From: Mesorhizobium metallidurans STM 2683
Lineage (GTDB): Bacteria; Pseudomonadota; Alphaproteobacteria; Rhizobiales; Rhizobiaceae
NCBI RefSeq assembly: GCF_000350085.1
Contig: NZ_CAUM01000006.1
Span: forward strand, 124,001 to 188,000
Length of the DNA: 64,000 nt
Reading direction: 5' to 3'
This document shows, piece by piece, positions 8,973-18,876 of the stretch. How positions within the stretch are numbered: position 1 is the first letter of the stretch; every line of letters starts with the position of its first letter. A model generated the notes under the pieces. The model worked only from the letters and a program-made list of their open reading frames with translations. It was not told the origin of the DNA and made no database searches. Made by a program: the position numbers and the translations under genes.

Positions 8973-9836
8973 TCAATCCGCCACCTTCCATTGCTCGCGC
9001 GATTCGCTGGCGGGATAGACACCCAGGATCCGCATTTCGCGCGAGAAGAAGCGTAGCTCGTCGAGCGCCAGCTTCACCAGCGGATCGTCGGGATGGCCCT
9101 CAATGTCGGCATAGAACAGCGTCGCCGTGAACGCGCCGAGCTGATAACTTTCCAGCTTGGTCATGTTGATGCCGTTGGTGGCGAAGCCGCCCATCGCCTT
9201 GTAGAGCGCGGCCGGCACGTTGCGGACGCGGAAGATGAACGTGGTCATCATCCTGGTGTCGGCCGAGGGGCGTTCGGCCCATTGCCTGGTCCTGGTCAGC
9301 ACGACGAAGCGGGTGACGTTGCTGTCGGTGTCCTCGACATTCTCCTCGATGATGTCGAGCCCATAGAGTGTTGCGGCCAAAGCCGGCGCAAGCGCCGCCA
9401 TGGTGCGGTCCTTCACCTCGGCGACCTGCTTGGCGGCGCCCGCCGTGTCGCCGGCGACGATCGCCTTCCAGCCGTTCTTGCGGATGTATTTGCGGCATTG
9501 GCCGAGCGCATGGATATGGCTGTGCACGGTTTTGATCTCGTCGCGCCTGACGCCGGGCAGAACCATGAGCTGGAAGTGGATCGGCAGGAAATATTCGCCG
9601 ACAATGTGCAGCTTCGATTCCGGCAAAAGGTGATGGATGTCGGCGACGCGGCCGGCAATGGTGTTCTCGATCGGGATCATGGCAAGGTCGGCCTTGCCGG
9701 TCTCGACCGCGTTGAACGCATCCTCGAAGGTCGGGCACGGCAACGGCTCCATGTCAGGGAACATGTTGCGGCTGGCGGTGTCGGAATTGGCGCCCGGCTC
9801 GCCCTGGAAGGATATTCTGTTGGTCTTTTCAGGCAT
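8973..9836 (-). CDS. pheA: Prephenate dehydratase
   Basis: Converts prephenate to phenylpyruvate in phenylalanine synthesis. 287 residues: PDT domain from ISFQGEPGANSD, with PTFEDAFNAVETGKADLAMIP and the catalytic-site segment DSNVTRF (Thr-Arg-Phe), then an ACT regulatory domain beginning TTFIFRVRNVPAALYKAMG and including INMTKLESY, the Phe-binding ES(R/Y) region. A monofunctional enzyme with no chorismate mutase domain. It lies 24 bp after kdsB and is probably cotranscribed with it. Confidence 0.95.
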   Translation of the reverse strand: MPEKTNRISFQGEPGANSDTASRNMFPDMEPLPCPTFEDAFNAVETGKADLAMIPIENTIAGRVADIHHLLPESKLHIVGEYFLPIHFQLMVLPGVRRDEIKTVHSHIHALGQCRKYIRKNGWKAIVAGDTAGAAKQVAEVKDRTMAALAPALAATLYGLDIIEENVEDTDSNVTRFVVLTRTRQWAERPSADTRMMTTFIFRVRNVPAALYKAMGGFATNGINMTKLESYQLGAFTATLFYADIEGHPDDPLVKLALDELRFFSREMRILGVYPASESREQWKVAD

Positions 9837-9860
9837 GCCAAATGTCTCGGTTGAAATGTC

Positions 9861-10589
9861 TCAGGTTGAAAGGATGGTTCTGGCGCGTTCAAGGTCGTCC
9901 GGCGTGTCGACGCCGAGCGGCAGCGACCGCACGATCTCGGCGTCGATGCGCATGCCGGCCTCTAGCGCCCGCAATTGCTCGAGCTTCTCGCGCCGTTCCA
10001 GCGGCGACGGCTTCAGCGCGACGAAGCGCTCAAGTGCCGAGCGGCGGTAGGCATAGAGGCCGATGTGATGATAGAGCGGCCCCTCGCCCCAGGGCGCGGT
10101 GGCGCGGGTGAAATAGAGCGCCCGCAGCCGCGTCCTGGACAGCGGCGAGCCGACGATCTTGACGACGTGGGGGTTGGTCTTTTCCTCGTCGCGGACGATC
10201 TCGACGCCGAGCGTGGCGATGTCCACCGTCGGATCATCGAACGGCTTCAACGCGGCATTGATGGTGTCGGGGTCGATCGTCGGCAGGTCGCCCTGCACAT
10301 TGACGATTGTTTCGACCTTGCGCCCGGGGTCGAGCGCGGTCAGCGCCTCGAAGATGCGGTCGGAGCCCGATTCGTGGTCCGGCCGCGTCATGACAGCTTC
10401 GAAACCGTGCAGGCGCACCGCTTCCGCCACGCTTTGCGTATCGGTGGCGACCACCACCCGGCCAAGCCGGGCATCGGCGGCGCGGCGGGCGACGTGGACG
10501 ATCATGGGAGCGCCGGCGATGTCGGCCAGCGGCTTGCCCGGCAGGCGGGTCGAGGCCATGCGGGCCGGGATGAGGATCAGCGTGGACAT
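9861..10589 (-). CDS. kdsB: 3-deoxy-manno-octulosonate cytidylyltransferase
   Basis: Activates Kdo to CMP-Kdo for lipopolysaccharide core synthesis. 242 residues. Nucleotide-binding opening [31 protein letters not shown], the [11 protein letters not shown] motif, NVQGDLPTI and a conserved [10 protein letters not shown] segment. ATG 10589 fits the family start; an upstream in-frame ATG at 10631 would add a non-conserved tail. Transcribed toward pheA and divergent from the cytochrome gene. Confidence 0.95.
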   Translation of the reverse strand: MSTLILIPARMASTRLPGKPLADIAGAPMIVHVARRAADARLGRVVVATDTQSVAEAVRLHGFEAVMTRPDHESGSDRIFEALTALDPGRKVETIVNVQGDLPTIDPDTINAALKPFDDPTVDIATLGVEIVRDEEKTNPHVVKIVGSPLSRTRLRALYFTRATAPWGEGPLYHHIGLYAYRRSALERFVALKPSPLERREKLEQLRALEAGMRIDAEIVRSLPLGVDTPDDLERARTILST

Positions 10590-10781
10590 GACGACGGCAA
10601 GCGTTCGAAAAGAGGATGGGAAAAGTGGCAAAAGGTCTCACTGGAAGCGCCCTTATAGGTGTTGCAACGCCGGAGCAAAAGACCTAGTTTCCGCCCGATT
10701 TGACCGGCTCCGAGGGCTGGGTCACGATACCGACGGACGGAGTGGACGGATCGGTCCGCCGGAAAAGGGAGCCTGGGGCGT

Positions 10782-11468
10782 ATGGACTCTTTCGAAATCA
10801 ACAAGCTGATCGGCGGGCTGCTCGGAACCATCTTCGTGGTCTTCTCGGTCGCCATTGTGTCCGATTCGCTGTTCGCCTCGCCCGCGCCGGAAAAGCCCGG
10901 CTTCATCATCGAGGCCACCGAGCCGGCCGAAGGCGGCCCGGCCGCTCCCGCGGCTGGGGCCAAGCCGATCGCCGACCGCCTGGCCACCGCCAATGCCGAG
11001 GCGGGTGCGGCCGTGTTCAAGAAGTGCCAGGCCTGCCATTCCGGCGAAAAGGACGGCCCGAACAAGGTCGGCCCCGATCTCTGGGACGTCGTCGATCGTC
11101 CGGTGGCCTCTCACGAGGGCTTCGCCTATTCGGCCGGCATGAAGGAATATTCCAAGGGCGGCACGGAGAAGTGGACCTACGAGAATCTCGACCGCTTCAT
11201 CACCTCGCCCAAGAAGGACGTAAAAGGCACGGCGATGGGTTTTGCCGGTCTGCCGAAGGAAGAGGACCGCGCCAACGTCATCGCCTATCTGCGCACGCTG
11301 TCGGACAATCCGAAGCCGCTGCCGACGCCTGGCGCTTCGGCGGATGCGGCCAAGCCCGCTGAGGGCGCCGCGCCTGCCAAGCCCGCCGAGGGTGCAGCGC
11401 CGGCCAAGCCGGCAGAACCTGCCGCGCCGGCACCCACCGCCCCTGCGGCGGCGGCGCCGGCTCAATGA
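10782..11468 (+). CDS. Membrane-anchored c-type cytochrome (CycM / c552-like)
   Basis: 228 residues. An N-terminal signal anchor (about 9-31) tethers a periplasmic class I cytochrome c domain. Haem is attached at CQACH (Cys82, Cys85, His86) and the likely axial Met is in GTAMGF (Met152). Rhizobial CycM-type proteins carry electrons from the bc1 complex to terminal oxidases. The last 45 residues are Ala/Pro-rich with near-exact repeats of the unit KPAEGAAPA, possibly a flexible tail. A strong terminator follows directly. Confidence 0.92.
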   Translation: MDSFEINKLIGGLLGTIFVVFSVAIVSDSLFASPAPEKPGFIIEATEPAEGGPAAPAAGAKPIADRLATANAEAGAAVFKKCQACHSGEKDGPNKVGPDLWDVVDRPVASHEGFAYSAGMKEYSKGGTEKWTYENLDRFITSPKKDVKGTAMGFAGLPKEEDRANVIAYLRTLSDNPKPLPTPGASADAAKPAEGAAPAKPAEGAAPAKPAEPAAPAPTAPAAAAPAQ

Positions 11469-11494
11469 CAGAATTGTAATGGGCATATCCATAG

Positions 11495-11522
11495 AAAAGC
11501 CGGGTCCTGCCCGGCTTTTTTG
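11495..11522 (+). terminator. Rho-independent terminator after the cytochrome gene
   Basis: AAAAGCCGGG, a five-base loop, CCCGGCTTTT and a T run. The ten-pair stem with flanking A/T tracts could work in both directions, but the longer T run is on the plus strand. Confidence 0.9.
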
Positions 11523-11620
11523 TTAGGAAAACCGCATGTGCGGCGACAAAGCCGGCCCGCGGCGGTTTTCATGGGCGTCAAATGATCTAGATTGCCTGAG
11601 GATCGCGAAGAGGAGAACGC

Positions 11621-13498
11621 ATGACGGTTGGCCGAACGCTTCTGAGGTCGTTGCTGGCAGCGGTCCTTCTGACCGCCGGATTGCAGGCAACGCATGCGGG
11701 TGAATGGCGCACCACCTCGTCGCTGATCGGCAAGTCCAAATATGGCGACAATTTCCAGCGCTACGACTACGTCAATCCGGACGCGCCGAAGGGCGGCACG
11801 CTGAATTCGGTGGTGCTTGGCACCTATGACAGCTTCAATCCCTACATCGTCCAGGGATCGCCAGCCGCCGGCCTCCTTCCGTTCGGTGGCGGCCTACTCT
11901 ACGACACGCTGATGGAGCAGGCGACGGACGAGGGTAGCACCAGCCATCCGCTGATCGCCGACGCCTATAAATATCCGACCGACTATTCTTCCGCGACCTA
12001 CCGGCTCGACCCGCGTGCGAAATGGCATGACGGCCAGCCGATCACCGTCGACGACGTGATCTGGTCGTTCCAGGTGCTGAAGGCCAACAGCCCGCAATAC
12101 AGCCGCTATTTCGAGAACGTCACCGACGCGGTCGCGATCTCCGACCGCGAGGTCGAATTCCGTTTCAACCAGAAAGGCAACCGCGAATTGCCGCAGATCC
12201 TCGGCGATCTCGTCGTGCTGCCGAAGCACTGGTGGGAAGGGACCGACGCCAGCGGCAAAAAGCGTGACGTCACCAGGCCGACGCTGGAAATTCCGCTCGG
12301 CTCCGCCGCCTATAAGATCGCGAGCTTCAAGCCTGGGTCGGAAATCGTTTGGCAGCGCGTGCCCAATTATTGGGGCGCCAAGCTGCCCGTGAAGATCGGC
12401 CGCGAAAATTTCGACACCCAGCGCTTCACCTACATCCTTGACGACAACGCGGCATGGCAGGCCTTCACCAAGGGTGGACTTGACGACGTCAAGCCGGAAA
12501 ACAGTTCAAAGCGCTGGAAGACATTTTATGATTTCCCGGCGATCAAGGCCGGCGACGTGATCAAGAAGGAATTCAAGACGACCTCGCCTGAACCAATGCA
12601 GGCTTTCATGCTCAACCAAAGGCGGCCGCTTTTCCAGGATCGCCTCGTGCGTGCCGCACTAACTTACCCCTTCGACTTCGAGACCATGAACCGCACGCTG
12701 TTCTACGGTTTCAACACCCGAACCAGCAGCTATTTCCAGGGCACGGAACTGGCCTCGAGCGGACTGCCACAAGGCAAGGAGCTCGAAATCCTGGAAGAGT
12801 ATCGAGACAAGCTGCCGCCCGAACTTTTCACCCAGGAATTCAAGCTTCCGGTCTATGATTCGCCGCAGGCGGAGCGGAAATATCTAAAGCAGGCGGTCGA
12901 CCTCTTTGCCCAGGCAGGCTGGGTGATCAAGGGCGGCAAGATGGTCAACGCAAAGACCGGCGAACCGTTCAAATTCGAAATCCTGGGCTGGAACGACACA
13001 GACCAGGTCATCTCCAGCCCTTATATCGCCAATCTGCGCAAGATCGGCGTCGATGCCACATTGCGGCTCATCGATCAGACCCAGTACATCAACCGCGTCA
13101 ACAATTTCGACTATGACGCCATCATAGGGCAGCTTGGCCAATCGGATTCGCCGGGCAACGAGCAGCGCGACTTCTGGAGCTCGAAGGCCGCCGACACGCC
13201 CGGTTCACGCAACTATTCCGGCATCAAGAACCCAGTGGTCGACGCGCTCGTCGATCGCATCATCTTCGCCACAGACCGCGAAGATCTCGTCGCCGCCACC
13301 CACGCACTCGATCGGGTGCTGCTGTGGAACTACTATGTCGTGCCGCAATATTACCGGGCCGTGGTGTGGCTCGCCTATTGGAACAAGTTCGGCATTCCAG
13401 AAAAACAGCCCACCTATAGCGGTGTTGACCAGAACTCCTGGTGGATCGATCCTGACAAGGAAAAGGCGCTGGCGGCCAAATACAAGGGCGGCAATTGA
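11621..13498 (+). CDS. Extracellular solute-binding protein, YejA-like (first copy)
   Basis: 625 residues, family 5 binding protein of the YejABEF (microcin C / oligopeptide) importer type. Sec signal peptide with a hydrophobic core about residues 8-22 and a THA cleavage site near 27. The mature part has YDYVNPDAPKGGTLN, a YejA hallmark, and WHDGQPITVDDVIWSFQ. AGAGGAG precedes the ATG. It starts the importer operon after the cytochrome terminator and overlaps the next binding protein by one base (TGATG). The two copies share the domain plan but are clearly diverged, so they may have different ligand ranges. Confidence 0.9.
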   Translation: MTVGRTLLRSLLAAVLLTAGLQATHAGEWRTTSSLIGKSKYGDNFQRYDYVNPDAPKGGTLNSVVLGTYDSFNPYIVQGSPAAGLLPFGGGLLYDTLMEQATDEGSTSHPLIADAYKYPTDYSSATYRLDPRAKWHDGQPITVDDVIWSFQVLKANSPQYSRYFENVTDAVAISDREVEFRFNQKGNRELPQILGDLVVLPKHWWEGTDASGKKRDVTRPTLEIPLGSAAYKIASFKPGSEIVWQRVPNYWGAKLPVKIGRENFDTQRFTYILDDNAAWQAFTKGGLDDVKPENSSKRWKTFYDFPAIKAGDVIKKEFKTTSPEPMQAFMLNQRRPLFQDRLVRAALTYPFDFETMNRTLFYGFNTRTSSYFQGTELASSGLPQGKELEILEEYRDKLPPELFTQEFKLPVYDSPQAERKYLKQAVDLFAQAGWVIKGGKMVNAKTGEPFKFEILGWNDTDQVISSPYIANLRKIGVDATLRLIDQTQYINRVNNFDYDAIIGQLGQSDSPGNEQRDFWSSKAADTPGSRNYSGIKNPVVDALVDRIIFATDREDLVAATHALDRVLLWNYYVVPQYYRAVVWLAYWNKFGIPEKQPTYSGVDQNSWWIDPDKEKALAAKYKGGN

Positions 13499-15366
13499 TG
13501 GCGGTTCTTCCCCGCCGCGACTTTCTCGCCCTTGGCACAGCGGCTGCCGCCGCAGCGCTGCTGCCCGGCCGGGCCTTCGCCACCATCCCGACCGGCGTAA
13601 AACTGCACGGCCTGTCGGCTTTCGGCGATCTCAGATATGCTGCGGATTTCAAGCATTTCGACTATGTCAATCCGGACGCCCCCAAGGGCGGGCAGATGAA
13701 TTTCGCACCGCCCAACTCCACCTTGAATCAGAGTTTCCTGACCTTCAACACGTTGAATTCACTGGTGTTGAAGGGCGATTCACCGCCGCGCACCGAACTC
13801 TGTTTCGATTCGCTGATGGCGAGCGCACTTGACGAGCCTGACGCGGTCTATGGCCTGCTTGCCGAGTCCGTTACCTTGTCGCAGGACCGCAACGGCTTCC
13901 GCTTCAGCTTGCGGCCGCAAGCGCGCTTCAACGACGGCTCGCCGCTGACTGCCGAAGACGTTGTCTTCGCGTTGAAGCTCTACAAGGATAAGGGCCATCC
14001 GAACCTTTCCAAGGCGTTGCGGCACATGACGGAGGCGGTCGCGGTCGATCCCGTCACCGTCAACCTGACCTTCAACGGTGAACAGTCCGCGCAGAATATT
14101 CTGTCGGTCGTTGCAATGCCGATTGTGTCCAAGGCCTTTTATACGACCAACGAGTTCGACGCCTCGACGATGAAACCGCCGCTCGGGTCAGGGCCTTACA
14201 AAATCGGGCGGGTGGCAGCCGGACAGACTGTCGAATATGAACGCGTCGCCGACTATTGGGGCAGTGATCTCGCCGTAAACCGCGGCCTTTACAATTTCGA
14301 CCGCATCCGTATCGACTTTTATCTTGATCGCCAGGCAGCGTTTGAAGCCTTCAAGAAAGGCGACACGCATTTTCGCGAGGAAGCTACCGCGCGTGTATGG
14401 GCGACCGGCTACGACTTTCCAGCGCTGAAGGACGGCAAGGTCGTCAAACGGGAGTTTCCCGGCGAGAAATCGCCGTCGATGCAGGCCGTCGCGCTGAACC
14501 AGCGCCGTCCGCAATTCCGCGATGTGCGCGTGCGGCGGGCGATCGCCAATTGCTTCGATTTCGAATGGATCCAGCGGGTTCTGTTTTTCGACTCCTACGA
14601 GCGCTCGCATTCGAATTTCGAACGGTCGGACTACAAGGCGGAAGGACTGCCCTCGCCCGGGGAACTGGCCCTGCTCGAGCCGTTTCGAGCCGAACTGCCG
14701 CCAGAGACGTTCGGCGAAGCGGTGATGCAACCTGTCTCCGACGGTTCGGGCCACGACCGCAAGCTGCTGGGCGCCGCTTCGAAACTGCTTGCCGAGGCCG
14801 GCTGGAAGCGAGCGGGCAATTTCGTGGTCAATGAAAAGGGCGAGCGACTGCGGGTGGAAATGCTGGCCGAGGAGGATGGGCTCGTTCGCATTTTCACGCC
14901 ATGGGCCGAGAATATGAAGGCGATCGGGATCGACGCTTCGATCCGGCAGGTCGATTCGACGCAATATGAAAAGCGGCAGAGCGATTTCGACTTCGGTTTC
15001 AACATGCTCGCGTGGTCGATAGGGGCGACGCCCACCGCCGACGGCCTGGAGATACTCTATGATTCTCGAATGGCGAAAACGCCCGGGCAGCGCAACTATC
15101 CCGGTACGGAAAGCCCCGCCATCGATGCGCTGATCGTAGCAGCCGGCAAGGCCGGCAGCCGGATCGAACTCGTCACGGCGCTCAGGGCGCTCGACCGGGT
15201 CTTGCGCGCGCGGCTGGACTGGATTCCAACTTACTATCTCGCGAATCACCGCGTCGCCTATTGGGACATGTTCGACTTTCCCGAGCAGAAACCCGATTAC
15301 GGCTTTCCGGTCGAAACGCTATGGTGGTTCGACAAGGGCAAGGCGGCAAAAATTGGCAAAGGGTGA
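13498..15366 (+). CDS. Extracellular solute-binding protein, YejA-like (second copy, Tat-exported)
   Basis: 622 residues, second YejA-type binding protein in tandem. Its signal peptide has a twin-arginine motif (RRDFLALG) followed by an Ala-rich h-region, so it is likely exported by Tat, while its neighbour uses Sec. FDYVNPDAPKGGQMNF and FNDGSPLTAEDVVFALK match the family. ATG 13498 shares its first base with the upstream TGA stop, which couples translation. The permease gene follows after a 320-bp gap filled by a palindromic repeat. Confidence 0.9.
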   Translation: MAVLPRRDFLALGTAAAAAALLPGRAFATIPTGVKLHGLSAFGDLRYAADFKHFDYVNPDAPKGGQMNFAPPNSTLNQSFLTFNTLNSLVLKGDSPPRTELCFDSLMASALDEPDAVYGLLAESVTLSQDRNGFRFSLRPQARFNDGSPLTAEDVVFALKLYKDKGHPNLSKALRHMTEAVAVDPVTVNLTFNGEQSAQNILSVVAMPIVSKAFYTTNEFDASTMKPPLGSGPYKIGRVAAGQTVEYERVADYWGSDLAVNRGLYNFDRIRIDFYLDRQAAFEAFKKGDTHFREEATARVWATGYDFPALKDGKVVKREFPGEKSPSMQAVALNQRRPQFRDVRVRRAIANCFDFEWIQRVLFFDSYERSHSNFERSDYKAEGLPSPGELALLEPFRAELPPETFGEAVMQPVSDGSGHDRKLLGAASKLLAEAGWKRAGNFVVNEKGERLRVEMLAEEDGLVRIFTPWAENMKAIGIDASIRQVDSTQYEKRQSDFDFGFNMLAWSIGATPTADGLEILYDSRMAKTPGQRNYPGTESPAIDALIVAAGKAGSRIELVTALRALDRVLRARLDWIPTYYLANHRVAYWDMFDFPEQKPDYGFPVETLWWFDKGKAAKIGKG

Positions 15367-15388
15367 ATTTCTTGCTGGCGTCGGCGCT

Positions 15389-15603
15389 GCCCCTCACCTG
15401 CCTGCCGGCATCCTCTCCCCGTATAGTGACGGGGAGAGGGGCGCTTTCATCGACGGTTTCGCCAATCACAAGCGTTTTAGTAAAAGCGCCGAGACTACGG
15501 TCAGCCCCTTTCTCCCCGTCACTATGCGGAGAGAAATGTCCGGTCCACCCTCAGCAGCTGCAGCGCAGCTGCTGCGGAGGACGGGCAGGACAATGAGGGG
15601 CGG
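15389..15603. repeat. Palindromic repeat region, diverged relative of the type A repeat
   Basis: Fills most of the gap between the second YejA gene and yejB. The outer arms are GCCCCTCACCTGCCTGCCGG and, inverted, GGGCAGGACAATGAGGGGC. Nested inside are two inverted copies of CTCTCCCCGTATAGTGACGG-like sequence, the left one forming its own hairpin with GGGGAGAGG. About 45 bp containing GCAGCTGCAGCGCAGCTGC interrupt the right arm. No gene is seen here. Several hairpins could attenuate transcription between the binding-protein and permease genes. Confidence 0.75.
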
Positions 15604-15687
15604 CGCTGGCGTCGATAATTGGTCTGAAGCGATTGCCTTGGGGGGCCGTCCAGACACAGTGCTCCTCCTCAAGGAGGACAACATCTG

Positions 15688-16782
15688 ATGGGCGCCTATA
15701 TACTGCGCCGCATCCTGTTGATGGTTCCGACCCTGTTCGGCATCATGGCGATATCTTTCGCCGTCATCCAGTTTGCTCCGGGCGGACCGGTGGAGCAGGT
15801 CATTGCCAGGCTGACCAACCAGGGCGGCAGCGACCGCCTCGGCAGCGGCGGCGGGGACACAGGCGGCAGCAATTTCGATGTCGCCGGCGACGTCGGCTCG
15901 AAATATCGCGGCGCGCAAGGGCTTGATCCGGAATTCATCGCCAAGCTGGAAAAGCAGTTCGGCTTCGACAAGCCACCGCTCGAACGCTTCGGCATGATGC
16001 TGTGGAACTATATCCGGTTCGATTTCGGCGACAGCTATTTCCGCGACATTTCGGTGCTCGACCTGATCCTCGAAAAGATGCCGGTGTCGATCTCGATCGG
16101 GCTGTGGATCACGCTTTTGTCCTATCTGATCTCGATCCCGCTCGGCATCCGCAAGGCGATCAAGGACGGCTCGGCGTTCGATGTCTGGACCAGCGGCGTC
16201 GTCATCGTCGGCTATGCCATTCCCGGCTTCCTGTTTGCCATCCTGTTGATGGTGCTGTTCGCTGGCGGATCGTTCTACGACTGGTTCCCGCTGCGCGGCA
16301 TCGTCTCGGACAATTGGGACCAATTGTCGTGGCCGGACAAGATCCTCGACTATTTCTGGCACATGACCCTGCCGCTGACGGCGCTGGTGCTGTCGGCCTT
16401 CGCCACGACAACGCTGCTCACCAAGAACTCGTTCCTCGAGGAGATCCGCAAGCAATATGTGGTGACCGCCCGCGCCAAGGGCCTGTCGGAACGCCAGGTG
16501 CTCTATGGCCATGTCTTCCGCAACGCCATGCTGATCGTCATCGCCGGCTTTCCCGGCGCCTTCATCTCGGCCTTCTTCACCGGTTCGCTGCTGATCGAGA
16601 ATATCTTTTCGCTGGATGGGCTCGGCCTGCTCGGCTTCAACTCGGTGCTGCAGCGCGACTATCCGGTGGTCTTCGCCAATCTCTACATCACCTCGCTCAT
16701 CGGGCTGTTCATCGGGCTCTTGTCCGACCTGATGTACACCTGGGTCGACCCGCGCATCGACTTCGAGCGGAGAGACATCTGA
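15688..16782 (+). CDS. yejB: Microcin C / peptide ABC transporter permease YejB
   Basis: 364 residues, inner-membrane permease. [19 protein letters not shown] is the family's first transmembrane segment. It has a Gly/Ser-rich periplasmic insert (about 45-75) and the permease EAA-loop region [19 protein letters not shown]. Overlaps yejE by one base (TGATG). Confidence 0.95.
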   Translation: MGAYILRRILLMVPTLFGIMAISFAVIQFAPGGPVEQVIARLTNQGGSDRLGSGGGDTGGSNFDVAGDVGSKYRGAQGLDPEFIAKLEKQFGFDKPPLERFGMMLWNYIRFDFGDSYFRDISVLDLILEKMPVSISIGLWITLLSYLISIPLGIRKAIKDGSAFDVWTSGVVIVGYAIPGFLFAILLMVLFAGGSFYDWFPLRGIVSDNWDQLSWPDKILDYFWHMTLPLTALVLSAFATTTLLTKNSFLEEIRKQYVVTARAKGLSERQVLYGHVFRNAMLIVIAGFPGAFISAFFTGSLLIENIFSLDGLGLLGFNSVLQRDYPVVFANLYITSLIGLFIGLLSDLMYTWVDPRIDFERRDI

Positions 16783-17921
16783 TGGCGGAAGCTGCCGCCG
16801 AAACGACGCCGGACCGGATCGCCCGGCCCCGGATGTCGCCGCTCAACCAGCGCCGCTGGCAGAATTTCAAGGCCAACCGGCGCGGCTTCTGGTCGTTGTG
16901 GATTTTCCTCGTGCTGTTCGTGCTGTCGCTGTTTTCCGAATTGATCGCCAACGACAAGCCGATCGTCGCCTCCTACAAGGGCGAAATCCTGTTCCCGGTT
17001 CTGGTCGCCTATCCCGAGGAGAAGTTTGGCGGCTTCTATGCGGTCACCGATTATCGCGATCCGGTCATCCAGGACGAGATCAAGGCCAATGGCTGGATGA
17101 TCTGGCCGCCGGTCCGCTACTCCTACCAGACCGTCAACAACGCCATTCCCGAGGCGGCGCCCACCAAGCCGTCCTGGCTCTATAACAAGAAGACCCTTTG
17201 CAACCAGTATCCGCAAGGCGCGGCCGATCCCAATTGCATCGTCGGCAACTGGAACTGGCTGGGCACCGACGACCAGGCCCGCGACGTGCTGGCGCGCGTC
17301 ATCTACGGCTTCAGGGTCTCGGTGTTGTTCGGCTTGATCCTTACCGCCGGCTCGGCGCTGATCGGGGTGACGGCGGGTGCATTGCAAGGCTATTTCGGCG
17401 GCTGGACCGACCTTCTGTTCCAGCGCTTCATCGAGATCTGGTCGGCGATCCCGGTTCTCTATCTCCTGCTGATCATCGCCGCCATCCTGCCGCCCGGCTT
17501 CTTCATCCTGCTCGGGCTGATGCTGCTGTTCTCGTGGGTGGCTTTGGTCGGCGTGGTGCGGGCCGAATTCCTGCGCGCCCGCAATTTCGAATATGTCAAC
17601 GCGGCGCGCGCGCTCGGCGTGCCCAACCGCACCATCATGTTCCGGCATCTCTTGCCCAATGCCATGGTGGCGACGCTGACCTTCCTGCCGTTCCTGCTCA
17701 GTGGCTCGATCTCTATGCTGACCTCGCTCGATTACCTTGGCTTCGGCCTGCCGCCCGGCTCCGCCTCGCTCGGCGAACTCCTGAAGCAGGCCCAGCGCAA
17801 CCTCAACGCGCCATGGCTCGGCATTTCGGGGTTCGTCGTCATCTCGCTGATGCTATCGCTGCTGGTCTTCGTCGGCGAGGCGACCCGCGACGCGTTCGAT
17901 CCGCGCAAGACGTTCCGATGA
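16782..17921 (+). CDS. yejE: Microcin C / peptide ABC transporter permease YejE
   Basis: 379 residues, second inner-membrane permease. N-terminal SPLNQRRWQNFKANRRGFWS precedes the first membrane segment. A long periplasmic loop with GNWNWLGTDDQARDVLARV is typical of YejE, and the EAA loop NAARALGVPNRTIMFRH follows. Translationally coupled to yejB. The operon is then interrupted by about 950 bp carrying a toxin-antitoxin-like pair before yejF. Confidence 0.95.
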   Translation: MAEAAAETTPDRIARPRMSPLNQRRWQNFKANRRGFWSLWIFLVLFVLSLFSELIANDKPIVASYKGEILFPVLVAYPEEKFGGFYAVTDYRDPVIQDEIKANGWMIWPPVRYSYQTVNNAIPEAAPTKPSWLYNKKTLCNQYPQGAADPNCIVGNWNWLGTDDQARDVLARVIYGFRVSVLFGLILTAGSALIGVTAGALQGYFGGWTDLLFQRFIEIWSAIPVLYLLLIIAAILPPGFFILLGLMLLFSWVALVGVVRAEFLRARNFEYVNAARALGVPNRTIMFRHLLPNAMVATLTFLPFLLSGSISMLTSLDYLGFGLPPGSASLGELLKQAQRNLNAPWLGISGFVVISLMLSLLVFVGEATRDAFDPRKTFR

Positions 17922-18142
17922 GAGCGATGCAGGCCGGCATTCGGCGTGTTATATTCCGGGAATGGCAATCCGAACAAAGGCGGACCTACCCATCAAGAAT
18001 TGGCGGCTATGACCGGTGAAACACCAGTGGCAGCCGTCGCTCGATCGCCGGAGAGCAAGTTGGCCGAAATCGAGCGAAGCCAGGACGATGTGTTGGCGTT
18101 CGTTCAGTCCGTCAATCCGCAATTTTGTGGAAGGAAAGGGTC

Positions 18143-18376
18143 GTGAATAAGATCATCCTTGAACATTACCCGGCATCGAAGCTCCCGGATGAACTGCGAA
18201 AAGGTATAGCTCTGGGCGCCTCGGTCAAAGTGACCGTGGAAGAAGAGGCCAACAGGCCCCTCGGCCGCGAACAATTGCTTGAACTCATGCGGAATGCTCA
18301 GGCCAACGCGCCGGGAACAAGCCTCGATGAGGCCGTCGCGCGTGTTCGTGCCCTCCGCGATGAGTGGGAGGATTGA
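18143..18376 (+). CDS. Putative antitoxin of a PIN-toxin module
   Basis: 77 residues starting at GTG 18143 behind AAGGAAAGG. Opening NKIILEHYPASKLPDELRKG, then VKVTVEEEANRPLGREQLLELM; acidic helical C-terminus. Size, position and the TGATG overlap with the PIN-domain gene fit a VapB-type antitoxin, but the DNA-binding fold is not recognised with certainty. About 220 bp upstream after yejE has an in-frame possible small protein (17946-18146, low confidence) and a TATATT that could be part of a separate promoter. Confidence 0.65.
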   Translation: MNKIILEHYPASKLPDELRKGIALGASVKVTVEEEANRPLGREQLLELMRNAQANAPGTSLDEAVARVRALRDEWED

Positions 18377-18876
18377 TGGCTGCAGTCCGGCTTTACGTCG
18401 ACACCAATATTTTCATCTACGCCTTTGAGAACAATGACGCGCTTGCAAAAAAACTACTTCAGGTCATTTCACTGAACGGGGGCAGAAAGCAACCTTTCCT
18501 GGCGACAAGCGAGATCGTTCTCGCAGAGTTGATGGTTGACCCCTTGAAAAAGAACAATGAACGGCTGATCGAACTCTACGACAATATTTCGATCGGCAAT
18601 GCCTTTATCTCAATTGAGACTGTAACCCGCGAGATTCTCTGGCACGCAGCTCAACTGCGTTCGGAATTCCTTTCATTAAGATTGCCAGACGCGATCCATC
18701 TTTCCACAGCGATGCACTTCGGCTGCACACAATTTCTGACTGCGGATACGAGATTGAAGGAGACCTATTCTATCGTACCAAATCGTCTCGTTCGCCTTCA
18801 AATGGCAGCCGAAATTTCGATCATGCGACCGGAAATTTATGCCTTGGATAGAGTCATCGCGGAACTTGAGCCATGA
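18376..18876 (+). CDS. PIN-domain ribonuclease toxin, VapC-like
   Basis: 166 residues with the acidic PIN constellation: Asp in RLYVDTNIFIYAFE, Glu in SEIVLAELMVDP, Asp in RLPDAIHLSTAM and Asp in FLTADTRLKE. VapC toxins cleave specific RNAs; the target here is unknown. The start shares a base with the antitoxin stop, and the stop overlaps the start of yejF (ATGA), so toxin and importer ATPase are translationally coupled. Codon use is less G+C-rich than the yej genes, suggesting acquisition. Confidence 0.85.
   Translation: MAAVRLYVDTNIFIYAFENNDALAKKLLQVISLNGGRKQPFLATSEIVLAELMVDPLKKNNERLIELYDNISIGNAFISIETVTREILWHAAQLRSEFLSLRLPDAIHLSTAMHFGCTQFLTADTRLKETYSIVPNRLVRLQMAAEISIMRPEIYALDRVIAELEP

Noticed and set aside
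17946-18146. 66-codon frame before the antitoxin gene
   Set aside because: It starts with TTG without a good ribosome site and overlaps the antitoxin start; kept only as a remark in the antitoxin entry.
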